Below are positions 20,392 through 30,859 of a stretch of 64,000 nucleotides of DNA, one piece after another. Position numbers and translations under genes: made by a program. Positions within the stretch are counted from its first letter, which is position 1, and each line of letters starts with the position of its first letter. Origin of the DNA: Roseomonas sp. (lineage in GTDB: Bacteria > Pseudomonadota > Alphaproteobacteria > Acetobacterales > Acetobacteraceae); NCBI GenBank assembly GCA_031180725.1, contig JAPSLO010000017.1, forward strand, positions 47,930 through 111,929, in the 5' to 3' direction. The notes under the pieces are model-generated. The model was not told the origin of the DNA. It did no database searches and saw only the letters and a program-made list of their open reading frames with translations.

Positions 20392-20925
20392 CTATCGGGC
20401 CTCGGCCTGTTCCGTCAGGGCGGAGACGGTGCGCCGGGTGGCGCCGCTGGCGATGTCGTTCAGGCAGGCATCTTCCGCGCGGCGGGCGGTGCCGACGGCG
20501 CGGGCCGCGGCGTAGGCCACGCGCGGTGTTCGAGCCGGGCCATCATCGCGATACAGCACCAGGTCCAGATGGCAGTCCGTCGCCTGGTAGTGCCAGACCT
20601 CGGCGGGGCCCTCCTCGCGCCGCAGCCGTGGCTCGCCCAGCCAGCGCAGCAGGGCATCCGGTGTCTGGCCGAGGAGCTGTCCGGCGGAGCTGGGACGGCC
20701 CCCAGCCGGCCGAGCCGCCACGCGTGTCTCCGCGTGGGGTTCGGCGGCCGGGGCGGCCGAAGCAGCCGGAGCGACCGTGACCAGGGGCTGGCCATTGATG
20801 CCGACCAGGCTCGCCTGATGCTGGGCGAGCACTTCCTGCAGAAGCTGGGCGGTGTCGCCCGGCGGCTCCGGCTGCGCGCAGGCCACCGGCAGCAGCAGCA
20901 GGGCAAGGAGTGGTCGCTTCGTCAT
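20392..20925 (-). CDS. Hypothetical secreted/lipoprotein
   Basis: A 177-residue protein with a leucine-rich signal segment and a possible lipidated Cys16 (PVAC, an imperfect lipobox). A low-complexity alanine/proline linker precedes a conserved-looking domain with GQTPDALLRWLGEPRLRRE and VWHYQATDCHLDLVLY. This pattern (a 'lG-P-r-EG-a-W-Y-C-L' core) recurs in small alphaproteobacterial envelope proteins and in the protein at 2831-3208. The function is unknown. It lies 73 bases after the bactofilin gene on the same strand. Confidence 0.65.
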   Translation of the reverse strand: MTKRPLLALLLLPVACAQPEPPGDTAQLLQEVLAQHQASLVGINGQPLVTVAPAASAAPAAEPHAETRVAARPAGGRPSSAGQLLGQTPDALLRWLGEPRLRREEGPAEVWHYQATDCHLDLVLYRDDGPARTPRVAYAAARAVGTARRAEDACLNDIASGATRRTVSALTEQAEAR

Positions 20926-20998
20926 CCCGGGCGGGTCCTGAAGCGGGGCCGCGAAATGGAACCGGCCGCATCCGGGGGGACGCGGCCGGCAAGCCGTG

Positions 20999-21670
20999 TC
21001 AGCCCTCGGCCAGCACCGGGCGGGGCGCCGGGGCGGCCGGAGCGGCAGGGCTATCGCCCAGCATCTCCATCCGGCCGGAGATCTGGCCGCCTTCCTCCAC
21101 CATCAGGCGGCGGCAGCGGGCCACACCCAGCACGCGGCCGGTGCCACGGATGACGAGCTGGCCGCGCGCGGTCAGTGTGCCGTCGAAGGTGCCGGCGATC
21201 TCGGCATCCTCCACCTGCACCTCGCCCTTGAAGACGCCGACCTGGCTGATGGACAGCTCGGTCGCCTGGATCATCTGGCTTTCCACCGTGCCTTCCACCA
21301 CCAGGCGCTCGGCGTCGGTGACGGTGCCCTGCAGGCTGATGCCGCGGCCGACGACCAGAGTGCGGCGCTCGGCCGGGGTCGGGCGGGGCGTGGGGGCGGC
21401 CGGCGCGGCAGCCGGGGCGCCAAGGCCAGCGCCCATCTGTGCCGGCCGCGGCGGAATCGCCGTGCCGGAGGGCGGCTGCGGCCCGAGGGGCATGGTGGGG
21501 GCGGGGCCGGGCGGCTTGGGCGCGAGGCTCATGGTGCTGCTATCCCTGGTGGCAAGGCCGGGCGCGGGCGCGCCCAGGTCCGGGTCGCGGGCGGTGGGCA
21601 CGGTGGTGGGTTGATGGTCGGGGTTGGGCGCGACCGAACCCCCGTCGCGACGACGGCCGAAGACGTTCAT
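20999..21670 (-). CDS. Bactofilin (polymer-forming cytoskeletal protein)
   Basis: A 223-residue bactofilin. The C-terminal half, about residues 100-205, is the right-handed beta-helix domain with regular repeats (RTLVVGRGISLQGTV, RLVVEGTVES, QVGVFKGEVQVEDAEIAG, TARGQLVIRGTGRVLG). The N-terminal 95 residues are proline/alanine-rich and probably disordered, longer than the usual short tail. Bactofilins form filaments that position cell-wall enzymes and shape stalks or cell curvature. No neighbouring M23 peptidase is present. The start at ATG 21670 is chosen for the common MNVFGRR-type beginning. Confidence 0.92.
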   Translation of the reverse strand: MNVFGRRRDGGSVAPNPDHQPTTVPTARDPDLGAPAPGLATRDSSTMSLAPKPPGPAPTMPLGPQPPSGTAIPPRPAQMGAGLGAPAAAPAAPTPRPTPAERRTLVVGRGISLQGTVTDAERLVVEGTVESQMIQATELSISQVGVFKGEVQVEDAEIAGTFDGTLTARGQLVIRGTGRVLGVARCRRLMVEEGGQISGRMEMLGDSPAAPAAPAPRPVLAEG

Positions 21671-21942
21671 GCGCGCAAGCTCCCCCGAATCCCTGAAACC
21701 ATCCTGGCGGCGCGGCGCGCTTCCCGCCCGCGTCGCTGCAGGACCCGCTAACACGCTGGCGGGTTGTGAGACAACGGGCGATGCAGCCTTGCGCGCCACT
21801 TCCCGCGCTCAATCCGCCGGCGGCTCGTTCCGCGGCTTTGACGGCATTTCCCGCAGCCCGTGCGCGCATTCCCGCCGGGCCTGTTTCAACGCGCTGGCGT
21901 ATCCAGTGCGACGGTGGATACAACTTCAGGTAGAAAAGATGC

Positions 21943-22611
21943 TCAGGGCGTCATTGAAGCCCGGTTGCGATGGAACAGGTGCACCATGGCCGCCGTGCCC
22001 AGCACCGGCACCAGCAGGTTCAGCGGCGCGATCGCGCCCAGCAGCGCCAGCAGTCCGCCAAGCGCCCAGATCTCGCCCCGCCGCTGCCGGCGCAGCGTCT
22101 CGGCCGCCGTTGCCGGAAGGCGGCGCTGCGCGACCCCGAGGAACAGGCCCTCTCCCAGGCCGATAGCGGCGACCAGCCACAGCGCGACGGCACCCACCAG
22201 CGGCAGCAGCAGCGACAGCGGCAGCAGGATCAGCGTGATCCCCGCCATCTTCAGCGCCAGCGCAGCGCCCGAGCGCGCCTGTTGCAGCGCGCTGGTCCCG
22301 GCCGGCGGCGGCAGGCCCGGGTAGAAGCGCCGTTCCACCGCCGCCGCCACGCCATCCAGGAACAGGCTGGCGATGGCCAGCAGCAGCGGCACGAACAGCC
22401 AGAAGGCCGCGAACAGCACCAGCACCCCGCCGGCCGCCGCGGCCATGCCGGCGAACCAGCCCTCGCCGCCCGCCAGCGCCTGCACGCCCCAGGCGGCCAG
22501 TGCCGCCAGTGCCAGCCCGCTCCCCAGCGCCAGCCCCGCGCCCAGCAGCAGCGGGCGGCGGAAGTCGGGATCGGTGATCTGGCGCAGGGCCAGCAGCAAG
22601 GCGCGCAACAT
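21943..22611 (-). CDS. EI24/CysZ-like membrane protein
   Basis: A 222-residue membrane protein with four main hydrophobic segments and the EI24-domain pattern: an N-terminal amphipathic stretch ALRQITDPDFRRPL, a periplasmic middle, and a C-terminal segment LLALLGAIAPLNLLVPVLGTAAMVHLF. CysZ in enterobacteria is a sulfate permease of this fold, but many alphaproteobacterial members are uncharacterised. There is no cys gene around it. It is upstream of bactofilin on the same strand with a 272-bp gap in which I see nothing recognisable. Confidence 0.85.
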   Translation of the reverse strand: MLRALLLALRQITDPDFRRPLLLGAGLALGSGLALAALAAWGVQALAGGEGWFAGMAAAAGGVLVLFAAFWLFVPLLLAIASLFLDGVAAAVERRFYPGLPPPAGTSALQQARSGAALALKMAGITLILLPLSLLLPLVGAVALWLVAAIGLGEGLFLGVAQRRLPATAAETLRRQRRGEIWALGGLLALLGAIAPLNLLVPVLGTAAMVHLFHRNRASMTP

Positions 22612-22700
22612 GGGATGGACGTGGCCCCGCCGGCCGGTTACGGCAACGCCTCCGGCTTCAACGCCCCGGCTTTTCGAACCGCCAAGGTGCCCCCCCGCTC

Positions 22701-23687
22701 ATGACCGAACCCGCCCTCGACCTGCTCTGCATCGGCAATGCCATCGTGGACGTCTTCGCCAGGGCCGATGACGCCTTCCTGGCCGCCCAGGGCATGACCA
22801 AGGGCAGCATGGCGCTGATCGACACCGCGGCGGCGGAGCGCATCTACGCCGCCATGGGGCCGGGCACCGAAACCAGCGGCGGTTCCGCTGCCAACACCGC
22901 CGCCGCCACCGCCGCGCTCGGCGCGCGTGTGGGCTATCTGGGCAAGGTGGCGGATGACCAGCTCGGCCAGGTCTTCGCGCATGACATCCGCGCCGCCGGG
23001 GTGCGCTTCCCCTCCCAGCCGCTGAAGGGCGGGGCGCCGACGGCACGCAGCCTGATCCTCGTCTCCCCGGATGGGCAGCGGACGATGAACACCTTCCTCG
23101 GCGCCTGCGTCGCCTTCGGGCCGGAGGATGTGGCGGAGGCGGAAGTCGCCTCGGCCGCCGTCACCTATCTGGAGGGCTATCTCTTCGACCCGCCGGCCGC
23201 GCAGCAGGCCTTCCGCAAGGCCGCGAAGATCGCCCACGGGGCGGGGCGCAAGGTATCGCTGACCCTCTCGGATCCGTTCTGCGTCGGCCGCCACCGTGCC
23301 GCCTTCCGCGCCCTGGTGAAGGAGGAGGTGGACATCCTCTTCGCCAATGAGGCCGAGCTGCTGTCCCTGTATGAAACAGAGGACTTCGCCGCCGCCCTGT
23401 CGGCCGTGCGGGCCGAGGTGGGGCTGGCCGCCGTGACCCGCAGTGAGAAGGGCAGTGTGGTGGTCGCCGGCGCCGAGACGGTGGAGGTGCGTGCCCAGCC
23501 CACGACGGTGGTGGACACCACCGGCGCCGGCGACGCCTATGCCGCCGGCTTCCTGGCCGCCCATGCGAAGGGGCTGCCGCTGGCCGAATGCGGCCGCTGG
23601 GGCTCGGTGGCAGCGGCGGAGATTATCAGCCATGTCGGCGCGCGGCCGCTGGCGGATCTGAAGGCGCTGGTCGCGGCAGGCCGGTAA
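22701..23687 (+). CDS. Adenosine kinase-like PfkB-family sugar kinase
   Basis: A 328-residue ribokinase-fold kinase. It begins with the typical LDLLCIGNAIVDVFA and has the substrate motif GGSAANTAAATAALG near residue 57. The C-terminal PfkB signature DTTGAGDAYAAGFLAAHAKG contains the catalytic aspartate. Alphaproteobacterial proteins of this type are annotated as adenosine kinase, phosphorylating adenosine to AMP for purine salvage. Adenosine as the substrate is a family-level inference. It is divergent from the EI24 gene (89 bp). Confidence 0.9.
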   Translation: MTEPALDLLCIGNAIVDVFARADDAFLAAQGMTKGSMALIDTAAAERIYAAMGPGTETSGGSAANTAAATAALGARVGYLGKVADDQLGQVFAHDIRAAGVRFPSQPLKGGAPTARSLILVSPDGQRTMNTFLGACVAFGPEDVAEAEVASAAVTYLEGYLFDPPAAQQAFRKAAKIAHGAGRKVSLTLSDPFCVGRHRAAFRALVKEEVDILFANEAELLSLYETEDFAAALSAVRAEVGLAAVTRSEKGSVVVAGAETVEVRAQPTTVVDTTGAGDAYAAGFLAAHAKGLPLAECGRWGSVAAAEIISHVGARPLADLKALVAAGR

Positions 23688-23769
23688 GGCGGCCTTCGCC
23701 GGGGCCTGACCGGCCGGCGGGGAACCGGCGCCCGGCGGCGGGGGTTGTTGCGGTTTGGAGACACATGCC

Positions 23770-24489
23770 ATGCCCGTACGCCCCACGACTGCCCTGCTGA
23801 TCGCGGCCGCCTTGGCCGCCCCCTTCGCCGCCCTGGCGCAGAGCCCGCGCGCAACCTCTATGCTGGCCGAGAGCACGGAGGACCCGTCCACCCTGATCCG
23901 GCTGGCCGAGAGCGCCATCCAGGCCGGCCGCTTCGGTCAGGCGACAGAGCTGCTGGAACGTGCCGAGGCGCGGCTGCTGACGCGATCCGAACTGGCCAGC
24001 GAGGCTGACCGCCCCGCGATGGGCGGCATCATCGGCGACCTGGCCGGGGCGCGCGAGGCGCTGGCCCGGCGCGACAGGGCAGGCGCGCAGCCGCTGATGG
24101 CTTCCGCCCTGCGGCGGCTGGAGCGCGGCGGGAGCCCCTCGGTGGCCTCCACGCCCTACACCCCGCCACCGACCACCAGCACGCCCATGATGTCGGGCGC
24201 CTTGCCGGCGCCGGCTCCCTCCGCCACCGGCAGCACGGCCACGCCCGCCCCCGCGCTGGGCGGCGGGGCCGCGCAGGTGCTGCAGCCGGTGCCCACCATG
24301 CAGCCGCCGCCCTGGCAGCCCGCGCCGCTGCAACCCGCCCCGGCGGGCGGGATCGCGCCGCAGAACATGCCGGTGGGCGGCACGGCCAGCCCGCCCGTGC
24401 CCATCGGGCCGGATATGCCGTGGGCGACGAAGGCCGCGCCGCTGCCGGGAGAGATCCCGCCCGCTTCGGCCAAGGCGCCCCCGCAGTAA
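23770..24489 (+). CDS. Secreted proline-rich protein, hypothetical
   Basis: A 239-residue protein with a clear signal peptide (residues 1-23, ending AALAQS). A short helical domain (about 35-115) reads like a tetratricopeptide-type pair: LIRLAESAIQAGRFGQATELLERAEARLL, then a second helix rich in Arg/Ala. The C-terminal 120 residues are proline/alanine/glycine-rich and probably disordered. I chose ATG 23770; an in-frame TTG at 23755 is less likely because it overlaps the GGAG ribosome binding site. The function is unknown. It is 82 bases after the adenosine kinase gene and may be co-transcribed. Confidence 0.7.
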   Translation: MPVRPTTALLIAAALAAPFAALAQSPRATSMLAESTEDPSTLIRLAESAIQAGRFGQATELLERAEARLLTRSELASEADRPAMGGIIGDLAGAREALARRDRAGAQPLMASALRRLERGGSPSVASTPYTPPPTTSTPMMSGALPAPAPSATGSTATPAPALGGGAAQVLQPVPTMQPPPWQPAPLQPAPAGGIAPQNMPVGGTASPPVPIGPDMPWATKAAPLPGEIPPASAKAPPQ

Positions 24490-24583
24490 GCTAGGCCGCC
24501 GGCGCCGACGCTGCCTTCGGCGGCTGGGCTGCTGGCGACCTTGCGCGCTTGCCGGGCTGGGTCACACGCTTCCGCCGTGCGCG

Positions 24584-24601
24584 GGGCCGCATTCGCGGCC
24601 C
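24584..24601. other. GGGCCGC-ATTC-GCGGCCC hairpin
   Basis: A perfect 7-bp stem with a 4-base loop in the 293-bp spacer before typA. A nearly identical hairpin (GGGCCGC-TTC-GCGGCCC) occurs near 63806-63822 in similar flanking sequence. It has no T-run. The rest of the spacer, about 24640-24720, is locally AT-richer and probably contains the typA promoter, but I could not fix the boxes. Confidence 0.45.
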
Positions 24602-24782
24602 GGAGCCGGACACCGAAGGCCGGCGCGGCTGAGGCATGCGTGTATTACTTCTCGCATTTTTGGGGTCTTCCCCCTATGTGTGCGCCGCATCAAACACAAC
24701 ACGCCTGCCCGCCAGCCGGGGCGGCCCGGGAACCGGGGCGCCACCGGGAAGGAGGGGCCGGGCCTACTGAACCGGACCCCGC

Positions 24783-26612
<1,830 letters not shown>

Positions 26613-26622
26613 TCCTGGCCGA

Positions 26623-27036
26623 ATGAGCACGCCGGGCGACACCGACCTGCTGGCGGAGGCGGAGGCCGCACGGGCCTTCGCCCATGCCCCCTACTCCCGC
26701 TTCCAGGTCGGCGCGGCCCTGCTCTGCGCCGACGGCACCATCCAGCGCGGCTGCAACGTAGAGAATGCCAGCTACCCCGCCGGCATCTGCGCCGAACGCG
26801 CCGCCGTCGCCGCCGCCATCAGCAGCGGTCGCCGGCACTTCATTGCCATCGCCGTCGCCGGCCCCGCCGGCGTGGCGCTGGGTCCCTGCGGCATCTGCCG
26901 CCAGGTGCTCTCGGAATTCTCCCCGGACGGCACGCTGCGCGTCATCACCCGCACCGCCTCCGGCACCACCCAGTCCACCACCATCGCCACCCTGCTGCCC
27001 GCCGCCTTCGGCCCGACCGACCTGAAGCCGGGCTGA
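26623..27036 (+). CDS. cdd: Cytidine deaminase
   Basis: A 137-residue small homotetrameric-type cytidine deaminase. It has the FQVGAALLCADG start, the catalytic NVENASYPAGICAERAAV motif with the zinc cysteine and catalytic glutamate, and the second zinc pair PCGICRQVL. It converts cytidine and deoxycytidine to uridine forms for pyrimidine salvage. ATG 26623 is preferred over upstream in-frame codons that fall inside typA. It is probably co-transcribed with typA. Confidence 0.95.
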   Translation: MSTPGDTDLLAEAEAARAFAHAPYSRFQVGAALLCADGTIQRGCNVENASYPAGICAERAAVAAAISSGRRHFIAIAVAGPAGVALGPCGICRQVLSEFSPDGTLRVITRTASGTTQSTTIATLLPAAFGPTDLKPG

Positions 27037-27135
27037 TCCCGGGGAGGGCTTTGCCCACTCCAGACCTCACCCACCAGAAGGCACTGGCCTCCTGGGCCTC
27101 AGTCCGTTTTTGGAGCGGAGAGGGAGAGGGCAACC
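27037..27135. repeat. Half-copy of the nested-palindrome element
   Basis: It has CCCGGGGAGGGCTTTGCCC, a second stem around AGAAGGCACTGGCCTCCTGG, then CAGTCCGTTTTTGGAGCGGAGAGGGAGAGGGC. This corresponds to the left half of the full copy at 16882-17116 (AGGAGGCAGTGGCCTCCTGG...CTGTTTTGGGGCGGAGAGGGAGGG). It fills exactly the space between the stop codons of the convergent cdd and cupin-type genes. Confidence 0.65.
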
Positions 27136-28350
27136 CTACTCCGCCCGCACCAGCAGCCCCCTCCGCACCATCGCCCGGCAGAAGGCCGTGGCGCCTTCTC
27201 CCAATTCCTGTGGCGCGGCGCCTTCGGCCAGCCGTTCCAGCCAGCCCATCTGTGCCGCGTCCAGCGCGATGGGCGCCCCGGCCCAGCGCAGGCTGGCGCC
27301 GCCATCGGCTTCCGGCACCAGCGCATGCAGTGCGCCCGGGGCAAGGATCAGCCGCGTCTCCGGCCCCGGATCGGCCGGGAACAGGCCACGCCCCAGCAGG
27401 GCCGGGCGGTCGCCGGCCAGGCGGTCCAGCAGCGCCAGGGCCGCGCGTTCCAGCTCCGCGGGCTCGGCCAGTCTTGATGCCAGCGGCCGGGCAAGCTCCG
27501 CCAGCCGCCCGGCGCCTTCGGCCAGCCGCCAGGTAGGGAAGGACTCGCGCAGCGCCGGTTCCGTCTCCTCCAGCAGGTCCACCGCCAGGCGCAGCATGGT
27601 GGCGAAGGAGGGATCCAGCAGCCCGACGGTGACATGCAGGGAAGGGGCCTCGCCCTCCTGCGCCGCGGCGTCGTGCAGCACGCCGCGCGGCACATAGAGC
27701 GTCTCGCCGGCGCGGAGAGTCAGCTCCACTGGCTGGCCTTCCGGCGTGATGTTGCCGGGCCAGGGCGTGCGGCGCGTGGGGCGCGGCACGGGCTGGCCAT
27801 GCCAAAGGCGCCAGCGCTTCTCGCCTTCCACCTGGAGCACCAGCACGTCGTGGGTATCGTAGTGGACCCGGAAACCCTGGGCGCCGGGCGGGGTGAGATA
27901 GATATTGGCCTGCACCCCGTGCAGAAAGACCTGCTCCAGCCCGCGGCAGAAGCGCATCAGCGCCGGGTGCAGCTCGTGGAACTGGGAGACGACGAGGGTG
28001 GCCCCCGCGTCGAAGGTGGCGAAGAGCCCGGGCAGGTCCACGCGACCATCCTCGCGCAGGTAGTCCTCCTGCGGCACGGCGGCGCTCCCGTGGCGGCGGC
28101 TGTCTGCCATGGAGACGCGCGGCCCGCGCGCCGCGTCGGTCGCCAGGAAGGCATCCAGATCGGCGATGGACAGCAGCGCGGCGTGGTGGCCGGGCGAGGG
28201 CGCCGGGAAGTGGCGCCATGCCATGCCTTCCCGCAGGGCGAGCCCTTCTTCCACCGGCAGGCTGCCGAAGGCCTGGGCCCAGGCGGCCTCGGCCAGGGTG
28301 GCGCCGGCTGTGGTGCCAGGCGCGGCGCCGCGCGGCGCGGTCTTCGTCAT
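27136..28350 (-). CDS. Cupin/JmjC-type 2-oxoglutarate oxygenase (copy B)
   Basis: A 404-residue protein of the cupin_4/JmjC (ribosomal-oxygenase-like) family. The iron ligands are visible as H163-Y-D165 in RVHYDTHD and H226 in PRGVLHDA, with a following beta strand SLHVTVG. Family members such as YcfD use Fe(II) and 2-oxoglutarate to hydroxylate an arginine or histidine of ribosomal proteins. The true substrate here is unknown. It lies 30 bases downstream of the repeat-protein gene on the same strand and is a paralogue of the protein at 29515-30735. Confidence 0.87.
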   Translation of the reverse strand: MTKTAPRGAAPGTTAGATLAEAAWAQAFGSLPVEEGLALREGMAWRHFPAPSPGHHAALLSIADLDAFLATDAARGPRVSMADSRRHGSAAVPQEDYLREDGRVDLPGLFATFDAGATLVVSQFHELHPALMRFCRGLEQVFLHGVQANIYLTPPGAQGFRVHYDTHDVLVLQVEGEKRWRLWHGQPVPRPTRRTPWPGNITPEGQPVELTLRAGETLYVPRGVLHDAAAQEGEAPSLHVTVGLLDPSFATMLRLAVDLLEETEPALRESFPTWRLAEGAGRLAELARPLASRLAEPAELERAALALLDRLAGDRPALLGRGLFPADPGPETRLILAPGALHALVPEADGGASLRWAGAPIALDAAQMGWLERLAEGAAPQELGEGATAFCRAMVRRGLLVRAE

Positions 28351-28380
28351 GCGGCGCAGCCTAATGGCCGGGCGGGAGGC

Positions 28381-28920
28381 TCACCAGCCGCGCCGGCCTC
28401 GGCCGGGCGCGTCATAGGGGTCGCTGTCGGAAGTGCCGGTGCGATAGCCGGGCGCCCGATATCCCCCGCGGCCGCGCCCCGGCGCATCCGAGGGATCGCT
28501 GTCCGAAACGCCGGTGCCGCGATAGCCGCCGCCCCGGCCGCGTCCCGGCGGATCCGACGGATCATTGTCGGAGACGCCGCTGGTGTAGCGATAGCCGCCG
28601 CGGCCAAAGCCCGGCGCATCATGGGGGTCGTTGTCCGTCACGCCGCTGCCCCGGTGCCCGCCCCGCCCGCGCCCTGGCGTGTCGGAGGGGTCGGCATCGC
28701 TGATCGCCACGCGCTGCGGCGGGACATAGGCCGGCGGCGGCGCATAGACCACCGGCCCCCCTTGCGGCACGCAGGCCGCCGTGGCGCTGCCGGCGCCACC
28801 CAGCGCCGCCAGGCGCAGCACGAAAAGGCGCCGCTTCAGTGTCCGGCCTTGCTCGGGCGCCGGGCTGTCGGCGGCCTGGGCCTCCGCGGCCGCGCCGGTC
28901 ATCGGCGTCTTCTCGGTCAT
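28381..28920 (-). CDS. Tat-exported protein with five D/RGRGG repeats
   Basis: A 179-residue protein. A twin-arginine-like signal (KRRLFVLRLAALGG, residues 29-42) is followed by Cys50, a possible but imperfect lipobox, and a proline-rich linker. From residue 72 to the C-terminus there are five imperfect repeats of about 17-25 residues with consensus S/T-D-x-D-P-x-D-x-P-G-R-G-R-G-G-Y/H. The spaced aspartates resemble a calcium-binding loop, and the Arg-Gly runs resemble RGG boxes. No named family is recognised. It is 30 bp upstream of a cupin-type oxygenase gene, so the repeats are candidate substrates (inference only). Confidence 0.75.
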   Translation of the reverse strand: MTEKTPMTGAAAEAQAADSPAPEQGRTLKRRLFVLRLAALGGAGSATAACVPQGGPVVYAPPPAYVPPQRVAISDADPSDTPGRGRGGHRGSGVTDNDPHDAPGFGRGGYRYTSGVSDNDPSDPPGRGRGGGYRGTGVSDSDPSDAPGRGRGGYRAPGYRTGTSDSDPYDAPGRGRRGW

Positions 28921-29104
28921 TGACGTTTCCTGTCCGGCCGCCCGGCCGGGCGGTTGCTGGCTGTACCTTGGCCGCCCGTTGCGGCTGCGCGCGATCAGGA
29001 TGGCACGGCAATCATGGCCGGACCATGAAGACGAAGCGGCGGATGATGTCCGGCGGCCCAGCCCCGACCGCGTCCTTCCGCCCGAGGATGGCGGCGACGC
29101 ATAC

Positions 29105-29518
29105 CTACCGTGGCATCACCACGATGGTGACCGCGCGCTGCTGCGGTTCCTGCACGCGCCCGCTGAAAGCGCCGACACGCGCCTCCGCGCGGATGCGGTC
29201 GCGCTCCACCCCGCGCTCCGCCAGGGCCAGTGCAACCGCCCGCGCACGCCGCGCCGCAACCTGCGTCGAGGTGCCCGCCCCCTGCCGCCGGTCGGCATGG
29301 CCCAGCACGCAGATGTTCCGCTCCGGCGCCGAGCGCGCCAGATCCGCCGCGGCATCCAGCGCGGTGCGCGCGCCCTCGCGCAGCTGGTCGCTGCCGGGCG
29401 CGAAGGGCACGGCGAAGACATCGTCCTCCAGATCCTCCGCCCCGATGCAGGAGAATTCGCGCGGCTGCGCCAGGGCCAGGCCGGGCAGCAGCAGAAGGAC
29501 GGCAACCAGCTGGATCAT
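29105..29518 (-). CDS. OmpA-like periplasmic protein
   Basis: A 137-residue protein with a signal peptide (residues 1-18, ending LALA) and one OmpA-C-like domain. It shows VPFAPGSDQLREGARTALDAAADLA, then ICVLGHADRRQGAGTSTQVAARRARAVALALAERGV, the region that normally binds diaminopimelate. The usual second conserved Asp/Arg pair (TD...R) appears as HADRR and ARRAR, so peptidoglycan binding is plausible but not certain. The start overlaps the stop of the upstream oxygenase gene (ATGA), so the two are translationally coupled. Confidence 0.8.
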   Translation of the reverse strand: MIQLVAVLLLLPGLALAQPREFSCIGAEDLEDDVFAVPFAPGSDQLREGARTALDAAADLARSAPERNICVLGHADRRQGAGTSTQVAARRARAVALALAERGVERDRIRAEARVGAFSGRVQEPQQRAVTIVVMPR

Positions 29519-30735
29519 GCGGGCGCCAGAACCCCGGCGCCGGCCAACTTCTCCAGCAGTGCATCCACCGCCACGCCGGGATGGGCACGGATCAGCTCGC
29601 CCGCGGTGACATCCGGGCGCGTCAGCAGCCAGGCGGCGGCCTCGGCCTCGGCCGGCGCCAGGGGCAGGGTGCCAGTGGCGGTCTTCACCACCCATTCCGC
29701 GCCGCGCCGCACCGGCTTCGCGCCGGCCGCCACGACGCGGAAGGTGCGGTCGCCATCTTCCTCCGCCGCCGGGGCCGAGCTGCCCATGCCGCGCGCCGCC
29801 AGCAGGTCGTAGCCGCCGCGGCTGAAGCGGTAATTCGCCACGAAGCTGGCCAGCGCCTCCATCACCTTTGGATCCTTGGCGAATTCGGCCAGGCGCTGGC
29901 CCAGCAGCCCGGCGCGCTGCGTCAGGGCGAAGCGCGCCGGCGTGCTGCCATCCTGCCGTGGCAGCGGCTTGCGGAATTCGGGATCGTGCAGGGCGCGCTC
30001 CAGCAGCAGGTTCACCAGGTCAATCCCCAGCGGCGCATGTACGCCATAGGCGATATGGACCGAGGCCGGGGCCTCGGCCAGCGCATCATGGTACCAGCCG
30101 CGTGGCAGGTAGAGCAGGTCGCCCGGCTTCATCAGCACCGTGCCGCGCAGCTTGCCGCGTGCTTCGTCGTGATGTGCCTGGGTCTGGCCCTTGAACAGCG
30201 GGTGCGCAATGGGCCAGGGCGCGCGGCCTTCCCAGATGTTCCAGGTCTTCTCGCCCTCCACCTGCACCGCCCAGACGTCATGGGTGTCGTAGTGGGTGCG
30301 GAAGGCCTTGTGGCTCTGCCAGGAGATGTAGACATTGGCCTGGGACTTCCCGAGCCCCGCTGCCTCCAGCGCGGAGGAGACGCTGGCCAGGCCCGGCGTC
30401 AGGCTGTCCACGTCGTTCATCACCACGCTGGCGCCCTTCGCGATCCAGCCCTGCACCAGCTTCGCATCGGGCTGCAGGACCTGCGCGCCGTCGCGGCCCA
30501 GGGTGCGGACGCAGTACTGGTCGCCGGGAATGGATTGGCTGTCCAGTACCAGCCGCAGCGAAGTGGCGGTCCAGATATGCGTCATGTCCAGCAGGCGGTT
30601 GATCTGCCGCCAGGACAGCACGCCGGCGAATTTCGCCGCCCCGCCGCGAACATGCAGCGGTTGGCGGTCGTGGTATTCGGTGAAGAACTGTTCCGGTGCG
30701 ACAGGGGCCAGCAGGGCGGCGAGATCAGCGATCAT
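29515..30735 (-). CDS. Cupin/JmjC-type 2-oxoglutarate oxygenase (copy A)
   Basis: A 406-residue member of the cupin_4/JmjC family. It has iron ligands H148-Y-D150 in THYDTHD and H216 in PRGWYHDA, the strand VQVEGEKTWNIW after the first ligands, and a C-terminal winged-helix-like region (about residues 330-400) as in ribosomal oxygenases. The predicted reaction is Fe(II)/2-oxoglutarate-dependent protein hydroxylation. ATG 30735 is chosen because upstream in-frame sequence is unrelated antisense. It is divergent from the NAD-GDH gene (124 bp), which makes or uses 2-oxoglutarate, the co-substrate of this enzyme family. Confidence 0.88.
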   Translation of the reverse strand: MIADLAALLAPVAPEQFFTEYHDRQPLHVRGGAAKFAGVLSWRQINRLLDMTHIWTATSLRLVLDSQSIPGDQYCVRTLGRDGAQVLQPDAKLVQGWIAKGASVVMNDVDSLTPGLASVSSALEAAGLGKSQANVYISWQSHKAFRTHYDTHDVWAVQVEGEKTWNIWEGRAPWPIAHPLFKGQTQAHHDEARGKLRGTVLMKPGDLLYLPRGWYHDALAEAPASVHIAYGVHAPLGIDLVNLLLERALHDPEFRKPLPRQDGSTPARFALTQRAGLLGQRLAEFAKDPKVMEALASFVANYRFSRGGYDLLAARGMGSSAPAAEEDGDRTFRVVAAGAKPVRRGAEWVVKTATGTLPLAPAEAEAAAWLLTRPDVTAGELIRAHPGVAVDALLEKLAGAGVLAPA

Positions 30736-30859
30736 GCGGCCATCGTAGCAAAAGCGCGAACTCGCCGCAGCCCGCTTACGCACTCCGCTGCTCGTCAGAA
30801 TGGTCCGGGTTGCGGACATGCCGTCAGGTTGCCACCTTCCGGGGTCAGGAGACGCCGCC

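Noticed and set aside
28381..28920. Repeats in this segment as a CRISPR array or minisatellite
   Set aside because: The repeats stay in one reading frame, are imperfect, have no constant spacers and encode a consistent peptide after a signal sequence.
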